From Pseudomonadales bacterium (GTDB lineage Bacteria; Pseudomonadota; Gammaproteobacteria; Pseudomonadales; Azotimanducaceae): a DNA stretch of 64,000 nucleotides. The translations under genes and the position numbers were made by a program. Shown piece after piece: positions 41,744-50,807 of this stretch (within the stretch, counting starts at the first letter, position 1; each line of letters opens with the position of its first letter). The DNA lies in the NCBI GenBank assembly GCA_024234635.1, contig JACKNX010000011.1, positions 62,001 through 126,000 on the forward strand, written 5' to 3'. Under the pieces are notes generated by a model that was not told the origin of the DNA, made no database searches, and saw only the letters and a list, made by a program, of their open reading frames with translations.

Positions 41744-43417
41744 TCAGTCCGCGAAACCATCCGTGATCGCGCCCTGGCTGGCGGAGCTCACGAGGCGGGC
41801 GTACTTCGCCAACAGCCCCTTCGTCGCGTAGGGCGCCGGTCGCTGCCAGCGCGCGCGCCGGGCCGCAAGCACTTCGTCACTGACGTGCAGCGTGATCTCT
41901 CTTGTCTCGGCGTTGACGGTGATGCGATCGCCATTCTCAACGAGGCCGATAGGCCCGCCGTCGAACGCTTCCGGAGTAATGTGCCCTACGACGAAACCGT
42001 GACTGCCGCCCGAGAAGCGGCCGTCGGTCAGCAGCGCCACTTCCTTGGACAGACCGCGGCCGTTGATGGCGCTGGTCGGGCTGAGCATCTCGCGCATGCC
42101 TGGGCCACCGCGTGGTCCTTCGTAGCGAATGATCACCACATCGCCGGAAACCACCTCGCCGTCCAGAATCGCTTTCATGGCCGCTTCCTCGCCGTGATAG
42201 CAGCGCGCGGTGCCGGTGAATTCCAGCCCCTCATTGCCGGTGATCTTGGCCACGGCGCCGTCCGGCGCCAGATTGCCGTACAGCACCACCAGGTGGGAAT
42301 CCTTCTTGATCGGGTTGTCGAAGGGTCGCACCACACCCTGGCCGGCGGGGTAGTCCGCAACGTCAGCCAGGTTTTCGGCCAGGGTTTTACCGGTGACGGT
42401 CATACAGTCACCGTGCAGCAGACCGCGGTCCAGCAGACGCTTCATCAAAGGCTGGATACCGCCGGCGGCGATCAGTTCGCTCATGGCGTACTTGCCGGCG
42501 GGGCGCATGTCCGCGAGCACGGGCACCCGCTTGCCGACGCGTGTGAAGTCATCCAGCGTCAGCGGTATGCCGGCGGCGGAAGCGATGGCCAGCAGGTGCA
42601 GGATGGCATTGGTCGAGCCCTCCAGCGCCACCACGACGGTGATCGCGTTCTCGAACGCCTTCATGCTGAGGATGTCGCTCGGCCGGATGTTCGCCTCGAT
42701 GAGCCGGGCAACGGCCGCTCCCGCGTTGTAGCTGTCGCGTCGCTTGGCATCAGACACCGCTTCCTGGGCGGAACTGTTGGGCAGCGACAGGCCAAGGGCC
42801 TCGATGGCCGACGCCATGGTGTTGGCGGTGTACATGCCGCCGCAGGAGCCGGGCCCGGGAATGGCGGTGCGCTCCACCTCCTTCAGTTCCTTCGCATCGA
42901 TGCGTCCGGCCGAATATGCGCCCACCGCCTCGAACACGCTGATCACGTCGCGTCGCTCGGCGCCGGGTTGAATGGTGCCGCCGTACACGAACACCGAGGG
43001 CCGGTTCAGCCGCGCCATGGCCATTGCGCAGGCGGGCATGTTCTTGTCACAGCCGCCGATGGCGACGAAACCGTCGAACCCCTGCGCCCCGACCACGGTT
43101 TCGATGGAGTCGGCGATGACTTCCCGCGACACCAGCGAGTAGCGCATGCCCGGTGAGCCCATGGAGATGCCATCACTGACCGTGATGGTGTTGAACAGCA
43201 CGGCCTTGGCGCCGGCTTCGTCCGCGCCCATCGCAGCGGCGTCCGCCAATGCGTTGATGTGCATGTTGCACGGCGTCACCATGCTCCAGGTGGAGGCAAT
43301 GCCCACCTGGGCCTTGGCGAAGTCGGCTTCGGTGAAGCCGACGGGGTAGAGCATGGCGCGGCTGGCGGCATGTTCGACGCCGTCGACGATCTGGGAGGAG
43401 TAGGGTCGCTTGGTCAT
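41744..43417 (-). CDS. ilvD: Dihydroxy-acid dehydratase
   Basis: This Fe-S enzyme makes 2-oxo acids in valine, leucine and isoleucine synthesis. The 557 residues have the cluster cysteines in IGGCDKNMPACAMAMARLN and GPGSCGGMYTANTMASAIEA, plus SLVSREVIADSIETVVGAQG and TDGRFSGGSHGFVVGHITPE at the C-terminus. Length suits the 2Fe-2S or bacterial class. It starts 4 bp before the argA stop, so argA and ilvD are coupled. IlvA and ilvE are elsewhere in the window. Confidence 0.97.
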   Translation of the reverse strand: MTKRPYSSQIVDGVEHAASRAMLYPVGFTEADFAKAQVGIASTWSMVTPCNMHINALADAAAMGADEAGAKAVLFNTITVSDGISMGSPGMRYSLVSREVIADSIETVVGAQGFDGFVAIGGCDKNMPACAMAMARLNRPSVFVYGGTIQPGAERRDVISVFEAVGAYSAGRIDAKELKEVERTAIPGPGSCGGMYTANTMASAIEALGLSLPNSSAQEAVSDAKRRDSYNAGAAVARLIEANIRPSDILSMKAFENAITVVVALEGSTNAILHLLAIASAAGIPLTLDDFTRVGKRVPVLADMRPAGKYAMSELIAAGGIQPLMKRLLDRGLLHGDCMTVTGKTLAENLADVADYPAGQGVVRPFDNPIKKDSHLVVLYGNLAPDGAVAKITGNEGLEFTGTARCYHGEEAAMKAILDGEVVSGDVVIIRYEGPRGGPGMREMLSPTSAINGRGLSKEVALLTDGRFSGGSHGFVVGHITPEAFDGGPIGLVENGDRITVNAETREITLHVSDEVLAARRARWQRPAPYATKGLLAKYARLVSSASQGAITDGFAD

Positions 43418-44721
43418 ACGGATTCCACGGTCTTGAACAGCACCTTGGACTGGCGCTGCAGGTTGTAGAGTTGTTTCTTTTCCATGGGCAGATCGTCCAC
43501 GGTGGCCAGCGTGAAGCCGGCACGTTCGAACCAGTGATGCGCCTGCGTGGTCAGCACGAACAGGCGCGTGATGCCGGACTCGGCGGCAAGCCGTTCGGCG
43601 GCTTCCACGAGGTGGGTGCCAACACGCAGGCCGGGCTGGTTCTGGAACGATTCGCGCACAGCCACGCAGGACAGTTCCGCGGCCTTGTCATGGGGAAACA
43701 GGGCGCAGGTGCCAACCACGATGCCGTCCACCTCGGCCACCAGGAAGTGGTCGATTTCCGCCTCCAGCCGGTCGCGGGAGCGGCGCACCAGGGCGCCGGA
43801 CTCCTCCATCGGACGGATGATGTCGACAATGGCGGCCACGTCCGTCACGTTGGCCCGGCGCACCATGCCGTGAAGCTTCTCACTGACCTGCGTGCCGACG
43901 CCGGCAGCAGTGAACAGTTCCGCCAGCAACGCACCGTCGTCCAGGTAACTCACCAGGTGACCGCGTGCGACGCCGCTCCGCACTGCGCGACCGAGCGCGC
44001 GCAGATGGTTTGCCGTGTTGTCGCCGATCGACGGGTCGTCCAGCCGCGTATCGAGCTCACCCGGGTTGATGCCACTGACGCGGCGGCCATCCGCGTCCTT
44101 GAGGTGAGGCAGAACATCAAACGCAATGAGTTTGTCCGCCTTCAGGGCGATGGCGACATCGGCCGCCAGTTCGCTGGCCGTGAGATTGAATACCTGGCCG
44201 GAGGGCGAGTAACCCATTGGCGACAGCAGAACCAGGGCGCCATGCTCCAGCGCGGCGTGGATGGGGGCCGTGCGCACTTTACGCACGCGACCGGTGAACA
44301 GGTGATCCACGCCGTCGATCACGCCGACGGGACGCGCGGTGACGAAGTTGCCGCCAACCACCGTGATGTCGGTGTTGTGCATCGGCGTGGAGGGCAACCC
44401 CATGGAGAACAGGGCTTCGAGCTGGCTGCGGATGCGCCCGTTGATATGCGTGATGCGACGCATGGTGGATTCGTCCGTGACCCGGCGATCGCCCACGAAC
44501 GTGGCGTCGGGCAACTCTTCGTCCAGTTGTTCCCGGCAACCATGCACGAGCACCAGGCGCACACCCAGGGTGTGCAGCAGCGCGAGGTCATGCACGATGC
44601 TGGTCAGGTCCGCCCCGGTCAGGGCGTCTGCGCCGATCAGCACCACAAATGTCTTCCTGCGGTGGGCGCTGATATACGGGGTGGAGTCCCTGAACCAGCG
44701 CGCGTAGGCGTGCGTATCCAC
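43414..44721 (-). CDS. argA: N-acetylglutamate synthase
   Basis: It acetylates glutamate with acetyl-CoA, the first step of arginine synthesis. The 435 residues start with an amino-acid-kinase domain (FVVLIGADALTGADLTSIVHD, LVLVHGCREQLDEEL), which is regulatory in ArgA. A GNAT acetyltransferase domain follows (VGTCALFPHDKAAELSCVAV, GLRVGTHLVEAAERLAA). This two-domain form is typical of gammaproteobacteria. Expected feedback inhibition by arginine is established for the family. A long inverted repeat lies about 55 bp upstream. Confidence 0.96.
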   Translation of the reverse strand: MDTHAYARWFRDSTPYISAHRRKTFVVLIGADALTGADLTSIVHDLALLHTLGVRLVLVHGCREQLDEELPDATFVGDRRVTDESTMRRITHINGRIRSQLEALFSMGLPSTPMHNTDITVVGGNFVTARPVGVIDGVDHLFTGRVRKVRTAPIHAALEHGALVLLSPMGYSPSGQVFNLTASELAADVAIALKADKLIAFDVLPHLKDADGRRVSGINPGELDTRLDDPSIGDNTANHLRALGRAVRSGVARGHLVSYLDDGALLAELFTAAGVGTQVSEKLHGMVRRANVTDVAAIVDIIRPMEESGALVRRSRDRLEAEIDHFLVAEVDGIVVGTCALFPHDKAAELSCVAVRESFQNQPGLRVGTHLVEAAERLAAESGITRLFVLTTQAHHWFERAGFTLATVDDLPMEKKQLYNLQRQSKVLFKTVESV

Positions 44722-44772
44722 GTTGGTCGTTATTTCAGGAGGTGCGGCAGTTTAGCAGCGCCGTGCGCTGTC

Positions 44773-44820
44773 CGCTGCCCGCCGGCGGGATCGCCGCGAT
44801 GTTACGGGTGGCGGGCAGCG
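44773..44820. repeat. Perfect 11-bp inverted repeat upstream of argA
   Basis: CGCTGCCCGCC (44773-44783) and GGCGGGCAGCG (44810-44820) are perfect complements 26 bases apart. Inside lies a smaller stem (CGGCG-GGAT-CGCCG, about 83-96 of that line). It sits in the 132-bp gap between the phosphohexomutase stop and the argA start, both on the minus strand. It could form a strong RNA hairpin or act as an operator. Confidence 0.55.
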
Positions 44821-44853
44821 CGCCTGGCTCCGGGAGGCCAGACAGGGCGGACG

Positions 44854-46260
44854 CTACCGCAACCGGGACAGGCACTCCGAGGCCAGCGCCGCTGCCCGTT
44901 GCGGGCTGTCCGCTTCCGCGTAACAGCGTAGTTCCGGCGCGTTGCCGGAAGGTCGCAGATGCACGATATCGCCATTGGCGAGCGTCATGCGCAACCCGTC
45001 CGTCTGATCGATGTGGCTGGCCTGCTGGCCGAGCAGGTCGGCAATGGCCGCGGTGGATGCTGCCAGGCGCGCAATCAGCGCATGACTGTCGGCGGTCGGA
45101 AAATTCTGCAGGCGGTCACTTGCCGTGAAACGCCGGGGCAGGTCGGCAGCCAGCGCCGAAAGCGCCATACCCTGCCGCTGCGCCCCGACCAGCAGCGTCA
45201 GTGCCGGCAGTACGGCGTCGCGGGTCGGCAGTGGTCGCAGCGATCGTCCATCCCGGGTCAGGGCGCTGCCGAGCAGAAATCCGCCATTGGCCTCGAAGCC
45301 GGCGACAGTTCCGCCGGCCGTGGCAAGGGTTTGCATGGCCTCGATCACGTAGGGTGAGCCGATGCGCGTGCGCATCACGCGCTGGAATGCGCCGCAGGCT
45401 TCAATGGCGGTATTGCAGCTCACCGGCGCCGCCACGGCATCCGCGCCGAGGAGGCGCGCGCATAGCAGACCGACGATGTCGCCGCGCAGCCAGTTGCCGC
45501 GTTCGTCGCCGATGAGGGGACGGTCCGCGTCGCCGTCGGTGGACAGTATGGCGTCGAGCCGGTGCTCCGCCGACCAGGCGTGGCCACGCGCGATATCCAC
45601 CTCGGCGACGGCTTCGGTGTCGATGGGAACAAACTCGTCGGTACGCCCCAGGGACACGACCTGGGCACCGAGTGCTGTGAGCAGATCGCCGAGCAGGTCG
45701 CGCGCGACACTGGAGTGCTCGTAGATGCCCAGGCGCATGCCGGCCAGCGCGCGTGGCGGGAAAAAGTCCAGGTAGCGGGTGATGTACTCGCTGCGTGCCG
45801 TGTCGTCCACAGCGGGTAGTTGGGTGGACAGCCCGTCGTCCGGCAGCGCTACGTCGGCTGCGGCGATGGCGGCTTCGTCCGCCTTCGAGATTTCCCCGTC
45901 GGCGCGATAGAACTTGATGCCGTTGCGATCGAAAGGAATGTGGCTGCCGGTGACCATGATCGCCGGCAGGCCGTGTTCCTGCGCATGGAAAGCCAGTGCG
46001 GGGGTCGGCAGCGCACCGCACCACACGGGGTCATGCCCGGCGTGGCGAATGGCCGCGGCGCAGGCGCTCGCAATGGCCGGGCTGCTCGGGCGCAGGTCCA
46101 TCCCCAGCGCCACCCGGCCCGAGGCTCTGGGCTGCAGGACGGCAAGAAAGGCTGCCGTGTAGGCGAAACAGACGGCGTCCGTCATGTCCACCACCCGCCC
46201 GCGGGCGCCGCTGGTCCCAAAACCGACGCCGCTGCTGGTCATCAGTGCACTGATTCGCAC
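44854..46260 (-). CDS. Phosphohexomutase (phosphomannomutase/phosphoglucomutase family)
   Basis: The 468-residue alpha-D-phosphohexomutase has the start motif GVGFGTSGARG, the catalytic serine loop IMVTGSHIPFDRNGIKFY and the metal loop STDGDADRPLI. It moves phosphate between C1 and C6 of a hexose. The C-terminal phosphate-binding loop appears as RPSGNAPELRCYAE. The precise substrate (mannose, glucose or glucosamine) is not readable; sugar-nucleotide supply for the LPS genes at 59-63 kb is a plausible use. Start uncertain between GTG 46260 (GAGGAAA upstream) and ATG 46242. Confidence 0.9.
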   Translation of the reverse strand: MRISALMTSSGVGFGTSGARGRVVDMTDAVCFAYTAAFLAVLQPRASGRVALGMDLRPSSPAIASACAAAIRHAGHDPVWCGALPTPALAFHAQEHGLPAIMVTGSHIPFDRNGIKFYRADGEISKADEAAIAAADVALPDDGLSTQLPAVDDTARSEYITRYLDFFPPRALAGMRLGIYEHSSVARDLLGDLLTALGAQVVSLGRTDEFVPIDTEAVAEVDIARGHAWSAEHRLDAILSTDGDADRPLIGDERGNWLRGDIVGLLCARLLGADAVAAPVSCNTAIEACGAFQRVMRTRIGSPYVIEAMQTLATAGGTVAGFEANGGFLLGSALTRDGRSLRPLPTRDAVLPALTLLVGAQRQGMALSALAADLPRRFTASDRLQNFPTADSHALIARLAASTAAIADLLGQQASHIDQTDGLRMTLANGDIVHLRPSGNAPELRCYAEADSPQRAAALASECLSRLR

Positions 46261-46339
46261 GCCATTTCCTCAACTGCTTCCAACGGGGTGAATTGTAGAG
46301 TTCGGCGCGTGGCGATAGGGCGAGGGACGTCGCAATACG

Positions 46340-47503
46340 TCAGATGCGTACGCAGAGTCGTTCGATCAGGCCGGACAGGATCTTACGGCCGCGCGCGACG
46401 TGTGCGCGTTCGAGGAACTCATTCGGCTGATGCGCCTGATCGATGCTGCCGGGTCCGAAGATCACGGTTTCCATGCCCAGTTGTTGCAGGAACGGGCCCT
46501 CGGTTCCAAACGCGACGACATCGGGCGCGGCGCCGCTCAGTTCAGCCAGCGTCAGTGCGAGCAGGCCATCGTCCGCGCCGGCAAAAGGGGGGACGGGCGG
46601 GTAGAAGCGGGTAACACAACAGCGTGTGCCGAAGCACTCGGAGACGGCATTCACGCGCCGGGTCAGCGCTTCGAAAAACGCGTCACTGTCCATGCCCGGC
46701 AGCAGTCGCAGGTCGATCTGCAGTTCCGCATGCCCACAGATTCGGTTGGGATTGTCGCCGGCACGCAGGCAGCCCAGGTTCAGCGTGGGCACCTGCACCT
46801 GGAATGCCGGGTTGGTGTAGTTGGCGGCCAGTTCGGCACGAAAGGCCAGCAACTCGCCCATCACGGCGTGCATGGCGTCGAGGGCGTTGTTGCCGAGGCT
46901 CGGGTCCGAGGAATGGCCCGACGCGCCATCGAGGCGGATACCGATCATCATGATGCCTTTGTGGGCATAGACGGGAACGAGATTGGTTGGTTCGCCAATG
47001 ACCGCATAACGTGCCTTCGTTTCCGCCTTTGCCGCCAGCAGCCGTGCGCCGGCCATGGAGCTTTCTTCATCGGAGGTGGCGATGACGGTAACCGGCGCGC
47101 GCAGATCCCTGGCACGGAACTGGCTGACGGTCTCCACCACCAGCGGGAAGAAGCCTTTCATGTCACAGGTGCCGAGCCCGAACCAGGCAGCGTCCGTGGC
47201 TTTCACCTGGAACGGATCCTGTTGCCAGAGATCGGCGTCGAACGGCACGGTGTCGGTGTGTCCGGCAAGCACCAGCCCGTCGTCACCGGCGCCCAGGCGG
47301 GCAATCAGATTGCCCTTGCCGGGCCGGTCGGGCAGCGGTTGCACCTCGCAGGCGAAGCCGAGCGCTTCCAGCCAGTTCGCCAGGGTGTTGATGACGCCGA
47401 GATTGCCCTGATCGAACTCCGGGCTGGTGGAACTGACCGACGGGCAGGCCACCAGGTCGGCGAGCATGGCATCAAAGCCGGGTGTGGGGTGCGCCACGGA
47501 CAT
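46340..47503 (-). CDS. argE: Acetylornithine deacetylase
   Basis: This M20-family hydrolase removes acetate from N2-acetylornithine in arginine synthesis. The 387 residues have VLAGHTDTVPFDADLWQQDP, GLGTCDMKGFFPLVVETV and TSDEESSMAGARLL, which carry the metal ligands and catalytic Glu, then a dimerisation domain and FGTEGPFLQQLGMETVIFGP. The ATG at 47503 gives the normal start (VAHPTPGFDAMLADLVACPS) after a CGCAGG site. The frame is open far upstream, but that stretch overlaps the divergent ATPase gene and is not protein-like. ArgA is 3 kb away on the same strand. Confidence 0.94.
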   Translation of the reverse strand: MSVAHPTPGFDAMLADLVACPSVSSTSPEFDQGNLGVINTLANWLEALGFACEVQPLPDRPGKGNLIARLGAGDDGLVLAGHTDTVPFDADLWQQDPFQVKATDAAWFGLGTCDMKGFFPLVVETVSQFRARDLRAPVTVIATSDEESSMAGARLLAAKAETKARYAVIGEPTNLVPVYAHKGIMMIGIRLDGASGHSSDPSLGNNALDAMHAVMGELLAFRAELAANYTNPAFQVQVPTLNLGCLRAGDNPNRICGHAELQIDLRLLPGMDSDAFFEALTRRVNAVSECFGTRCCVTRFYPPVPPFAGADDGLLALTLAELSGAAPDVVAFGTEGPFLQQLGMETVIFGPGSIDQAHQPNEFLERAHVARGRKILSGLIERLCVRI

Positions 47504-47641
47504 CCTGCGAAAAAGGCTTGACGGAGATTGTAGGGGTAAAAGATGTGTGATTGCGCGCAAAGCCATGGCGTCGGCGCCTTGCAAATACAGAACCGGACCA
47601 GTTAACTCGCCGGTATCAGCAGACGCGCCAGGGACAACCGC

Positions 47642-49444
47642 GTGGCGGAACCGTCGGAAATCAGACCAGGCAAGGCCCGCTTCGCCGCCGCTTCGGATGA
47701 ACGGCGCATTGATCTGCATGGTTTTCTGGAAGAGATGGTGGCCGAAGGGTTCATTTCGCGTCGCCAGGCGGAAGACGTGCTCATCGCCCCGCGTACCAAG
47801 CGCGAACTCTCCCAGCACCCCATGGAAATCCTGGCCTCCCGTGAATACGAAAGCAGGAAGAAGCCCGGCACCAAACTCGACCTGGACACCATGACGTTGT
47901 GGCTGGCGGAGAAGTCCGGCCAGCCGTACCTGCGCATCGACCCGCTGAAGATCAACGTCAATCTTGTCACCGAGATCATGTCGTACGCGTTTGCGCAGCG
48001 GCACCACATCCTGGCGGTGGATGTGACCGACGACACGGTCACCATCGCCAGTGGCCAGCCGTACATGCATGCCTGGGAGGGCATGCTCACGCAGACGCTG
48101 CGGGGGCGCCGCATCAGGCGGGTGGTGGCCAATCCGGCCGACATCACCCGCTACATGCTCGAGTTCTACACCATGGCGCGCTCGGTGGCGAAAGCCGCGG
48201 AAAGCGGCATGGAAGTGTCCGCCGTCACCAACCTGGAACAGTTGCTGGAGCTGGGTGCGCTCAAGTCGCCCGAGGCCAATGACGCGCACGTGGTCAACAT
48301 CGTCGACTGGCTGCTCAACTACGCCTTCGAACAGCGGGCCAGCGATATCCATATCGAGCCGCGGCGGGAGAAGGGCATCGTGCGCTTTCGCATCGACGGC
48401 GTATTGCACACAGTGTACGAACTGCCGGGCGCGGTGAACGCCGCCGTCACCAGTCGCCTGAAAATCCTGGGGCGCATGGACGTGGCGGAAAAGCGTCGGC
48501 CTCAGGACGGCCGGGTGAAGACCAAGCGTCCCGATGGCGACGAGGTGGAACTGCGCCTGTCGACGTTGCCCACCGCCTTCGGCGAGAAGATGGTGATGCG
48601 GATATTCGACCCGGATGTGCTGTTGCGCAGCTTCACGGAACTGGGACTCACGGGTGAGGATCTCAAGCGCTGGCAGCAGATGACCGCTGCCAACAACGGC
48701 ATCGTACTGGTGACCGGTCCCACCGGCTCCGGCAAAACCACCACCCTTTATTCCACGCTGAAGCAGCTCGCCACGCCCGAGGTGAATGTATGCACCATCG
48801 AGGACCCGATCGAGATGGTGGAGCCGTCATTCAACCAGATGCAGGTGCAGCACAACATCGATCTGGGTTTCGCGGACGGGGTGCGGGCGCTGCTGCGCCA
48901 GGACCCGGACATCATCATGGTCGGCGAGATCCGCGATCTGGAAACCGCCGAAATGGCCATTCAGGCGGCCCTCACCGGTCACCTGGTCATCTCCACGCTG
49001 CACACCAACGACGCGCCCACCGCCGTCACCCGGATGCTGGACCTGGGTGTGCCCAGCTATCTCATCAAGGCGACGGTACTCGGCATCATGGCGCAGCGTC
49101 TGGTACGCACGCTGTGCCCGCACTGCAAGGCGGAAGAAGCTGTGGACGAAGACGCCTGGGCGGCGCTCACGCGTCCGTTCAAGGTGAAACCTCCGGCGAA
49201 GATCTGCGCGCCCGTGGGCTGCCTCGAGTGCCGCGATACCGGCTATTACGGGCGCATCGGTCTGTACGAGGTGATGTCGATGACCGAACCGCTGCAGCAG
49301 TTGCTGCATGGCGAAGTCGATATAGACGGGCTGCGTCGGCAGGCCATGAAGGAAGGCATGCGCACCCTGCGCCTGGCCGGTGCCCAGAAGGTCGGTGCAG
49401 GGCTGACCACCATCAGTGAAGTGATGCGGGTGGTGCCGCTGTAG
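47642..49444 (+). CDS. GspE/PilB-family secretion or pilus ATPase
   Basis: The 600-residue protein is a type II/IV secretion motor ATPase: Walker A GPTGSGKTT (359-367), Asp box IEDPIEMVEP, Walker B ALLRQDPDIIMVGEIRDLET and the His box. A zinc site LCPHCKAEE with GCLECRDTGYYGRIGLYE follows. A long N-terminal domain (about 180 residues) precedes the AAA core. No pilus or Gsp partner gene is adjacent, so it is an orphan copy. A similar argE-proximal secretion ATPase exists in Pseudomonas, by recollection. Divergent from argE across 138 bp. Confidence 0.9.
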   Translation: MAEPSEIRPGKARFAAASDERRIDLHGFLEEMVAEGFISRRQAEDVLIAPRTKRELSQHPMEILASREYESRKKPGTKLDLDTMTLWLAEKSGQPYLRIDPLKINVNLVTEIMSYAFAQRHHILAVDVTDDTVTIASGQPYMHAWEGMLTQTLRGRRIRRVVANPADITRYMLEFYTMARSVAKAAESGMEVSAVTNLEQLLELGALKSPEANDAHVVNIVDWLLNYAFEQRASDIHIEPRREKGIVRFRIDGVLHTVYELPGAVNAAVTSRLKILGRMDVAEKRRPQDGRVKTKRPDGDEVELRLSTLPTAFGEKMVMRIFDPDVLLRSFTELGLTGEDLKRWQQMTAANNGIVLVTGPTGSGKTTTLYSTLKQLATPEVNVCTIEDPIEMVEPSFNQMQVQHNIDLGFADGVRALLRQDPDIIMVGEIRDLETAEMAIQAALTGHLVISTLHTNDAPTAVTRMLDLGVPSYLIKATVLGIMAQRLVRTLCPHCKAEEAVDEDAWAALTRPFKVKPPAKICAPVGCLECRDTGYYGRIGLYEVMSMTEPLQQLLHGEVDIDGLRRQAMKEGMRTLRLAGAQKVGAGLTTISEVMRVVPL

Positions 49445-49508
49445 TACTGGGTGCCGCGGCATCCGCCTGATACAGTCATCGCCTGTGGTGAGTGAGGAGA
49501 GCAGGCAG

Positions 49509-50774
49509 ATGACGGCGACACGGCCAACGATCGACGCGGACGTCTTTACCAGCAGCGAATACGCCGCCAACCCCTACCCCACGCTGAAACTGCTGCGCGA
49601 CCACTACCCCGTCTACCAGAATCCCCGCTCTGGCATGTGGATGATCACGCGGTATGACGACGTGGTGGCCTGCTTCCGCGATTCGGACCGCTTCTCCGCG
49701 TCACCCAATGGCCTGACTATCGGCGCGGTGTTCGGGCCGACGCTCATGGAATACGACGGTGACGAACACACCAAGCTGCGCAATATCGTGGCGCCGGAAT
49801 TCGTTGGCCTGAAATTGAAGGCGCTGATGCCCGTCATCGTGCGTAACACCATGGCGCTGATCGAAAAATTCACGACCAGTCAGGCGGAACGCATCGCGCG
49901 CAGTGCCGCCAGCGTCGGCGAGATCGATATCGTCGACGACTTCGCCACGCGGCTGCCGCTGAACGTCATTCTCGATGTGCTGGACCTGCCCCAGGAGGCG
50001 CACGAGATGTTCCACACGTGGTACCCGGCCATGATGAACGGCATCAACGGCTCGCCCGAGCACCGCGCGCTGGGCGTTGCCGCCAACCAGGCCTATCACG
50101 ACTACCTCGATCCGCTCATCGAGCGGCGTGCCCGCAATCCGGGTGCAGACCTGCTGTCGCGACTTTCGGTGGCGGAAGTGGATGGCCACCGCATGACAAA
50201 GGACGAGATCAAGTCGTTCGCCAGCCTGTTGCTGGTCGCGGGCGCCGAAACCACGGATAAGGCGATTGCCAATCTCTGGTACCAGCTGCTGGCGAATCCC
50301 GCGCAGTGGCAGGCGGTGCAGCGTGATCCCGAGCTGCTGGAGCCGGCGTTTTCGGAAATGATGCGCGTGCATCCACCGGCGTCGGGCCAGATGCGCCGAA
50401 CCATCGTGGATGTCACCCTGCATGACGTCACGATCCCCGCGGGTTCGTTCGTGAACCTGTCGATTTACGGTGCCAACCGGGATGAGCGCGTGTTCAGCAA
50501 TCCCGATCAGTTCGACATCTTCCGGGACGATCTGAACATGGGCCGGGAGCTGCGGTCGGGATTTCAGAAAGACGGCCGGTCCGGTCACCTGGGATTCGGT
50601 CTGGGCAAACACTTCTGTGCCGGCTACCAGCTTGCGCGCGCCGAGACGGTGGTGGGAACACGGGAACTGATGAAGGTGATCCGTAACCCCCGTTTCAAAC
50701 CCGGCAGCAAACCGACGCCCATCGCGATACGTCTGCAACCCTGGTCGTTGCCACTGGAGTTCGATGCTGCCTGA
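49509..50774 (+). CDS. Cytochrome P450
   Basis: The 421-residue P450 has the I-helix oxygen motif VAGAETTDKA, the K-helix ExxR (SEMMRVHPP) and the haem-binding loop FGLGKHFCAGYQLARAE. It hydroxylates an unidentified substrate with electrons from a ferredoxin or reductase encoded elsewhere. The ATG at 49509 is preferred, since AGGAGA lies 8 bases upstream; GTG 49485 would add eight residues. It sits alone between the ATPase gene and glnE, with 64 bp from the ATPase stop. Confidence 0.94.
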   Translation: MTATRPTIDADVFTSSEYAANPYPTLKLLRDHYPVYQNPRSGMWMITRYDDVVACFRDSDRFSASPNGLTIGAVFGPTLMEYDGDEHTKLRNIVAPEFVGLKLKALMPVIVRNTMALIEKFTTSQAERIARSAASVGEIDIVDDFATRLPLNVILDVLDLPQEAHEMFHTWYPAMMNGINGSPEHRALGVAANQAYHDYLDPLIERRARNPGADLLSRLSVAEVDGHRMTKDEIKSFASLLLVAGAETTDKAIANLWYQLLANPAQWQAVQRDPELLEPAFSEMMRVHPPASGQMRRTIVDVTLHDVTIPAGSFVNLSIYGANRDERVFSNPDQFDIFRDDLNMGRELRSGFQKDGRSGHLGFGLGKHFCAGYQLARAETVVGTRELMKVIRNPRFKPGSKPTPIAIRLQPWSLPLEFDAA

Positions 50775-50807
50775 CGGCGGTTCGTTCGGCACAGTCCGGT
50801 CGCAACC

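Noticed and set aside
41678..43156. Long plus-strand frame opposite ilvD
   Set aside because: IlvD motifs on the minus strand are unambiguous; the opposite frame is Gly/His/Arg-rich and without motifs.
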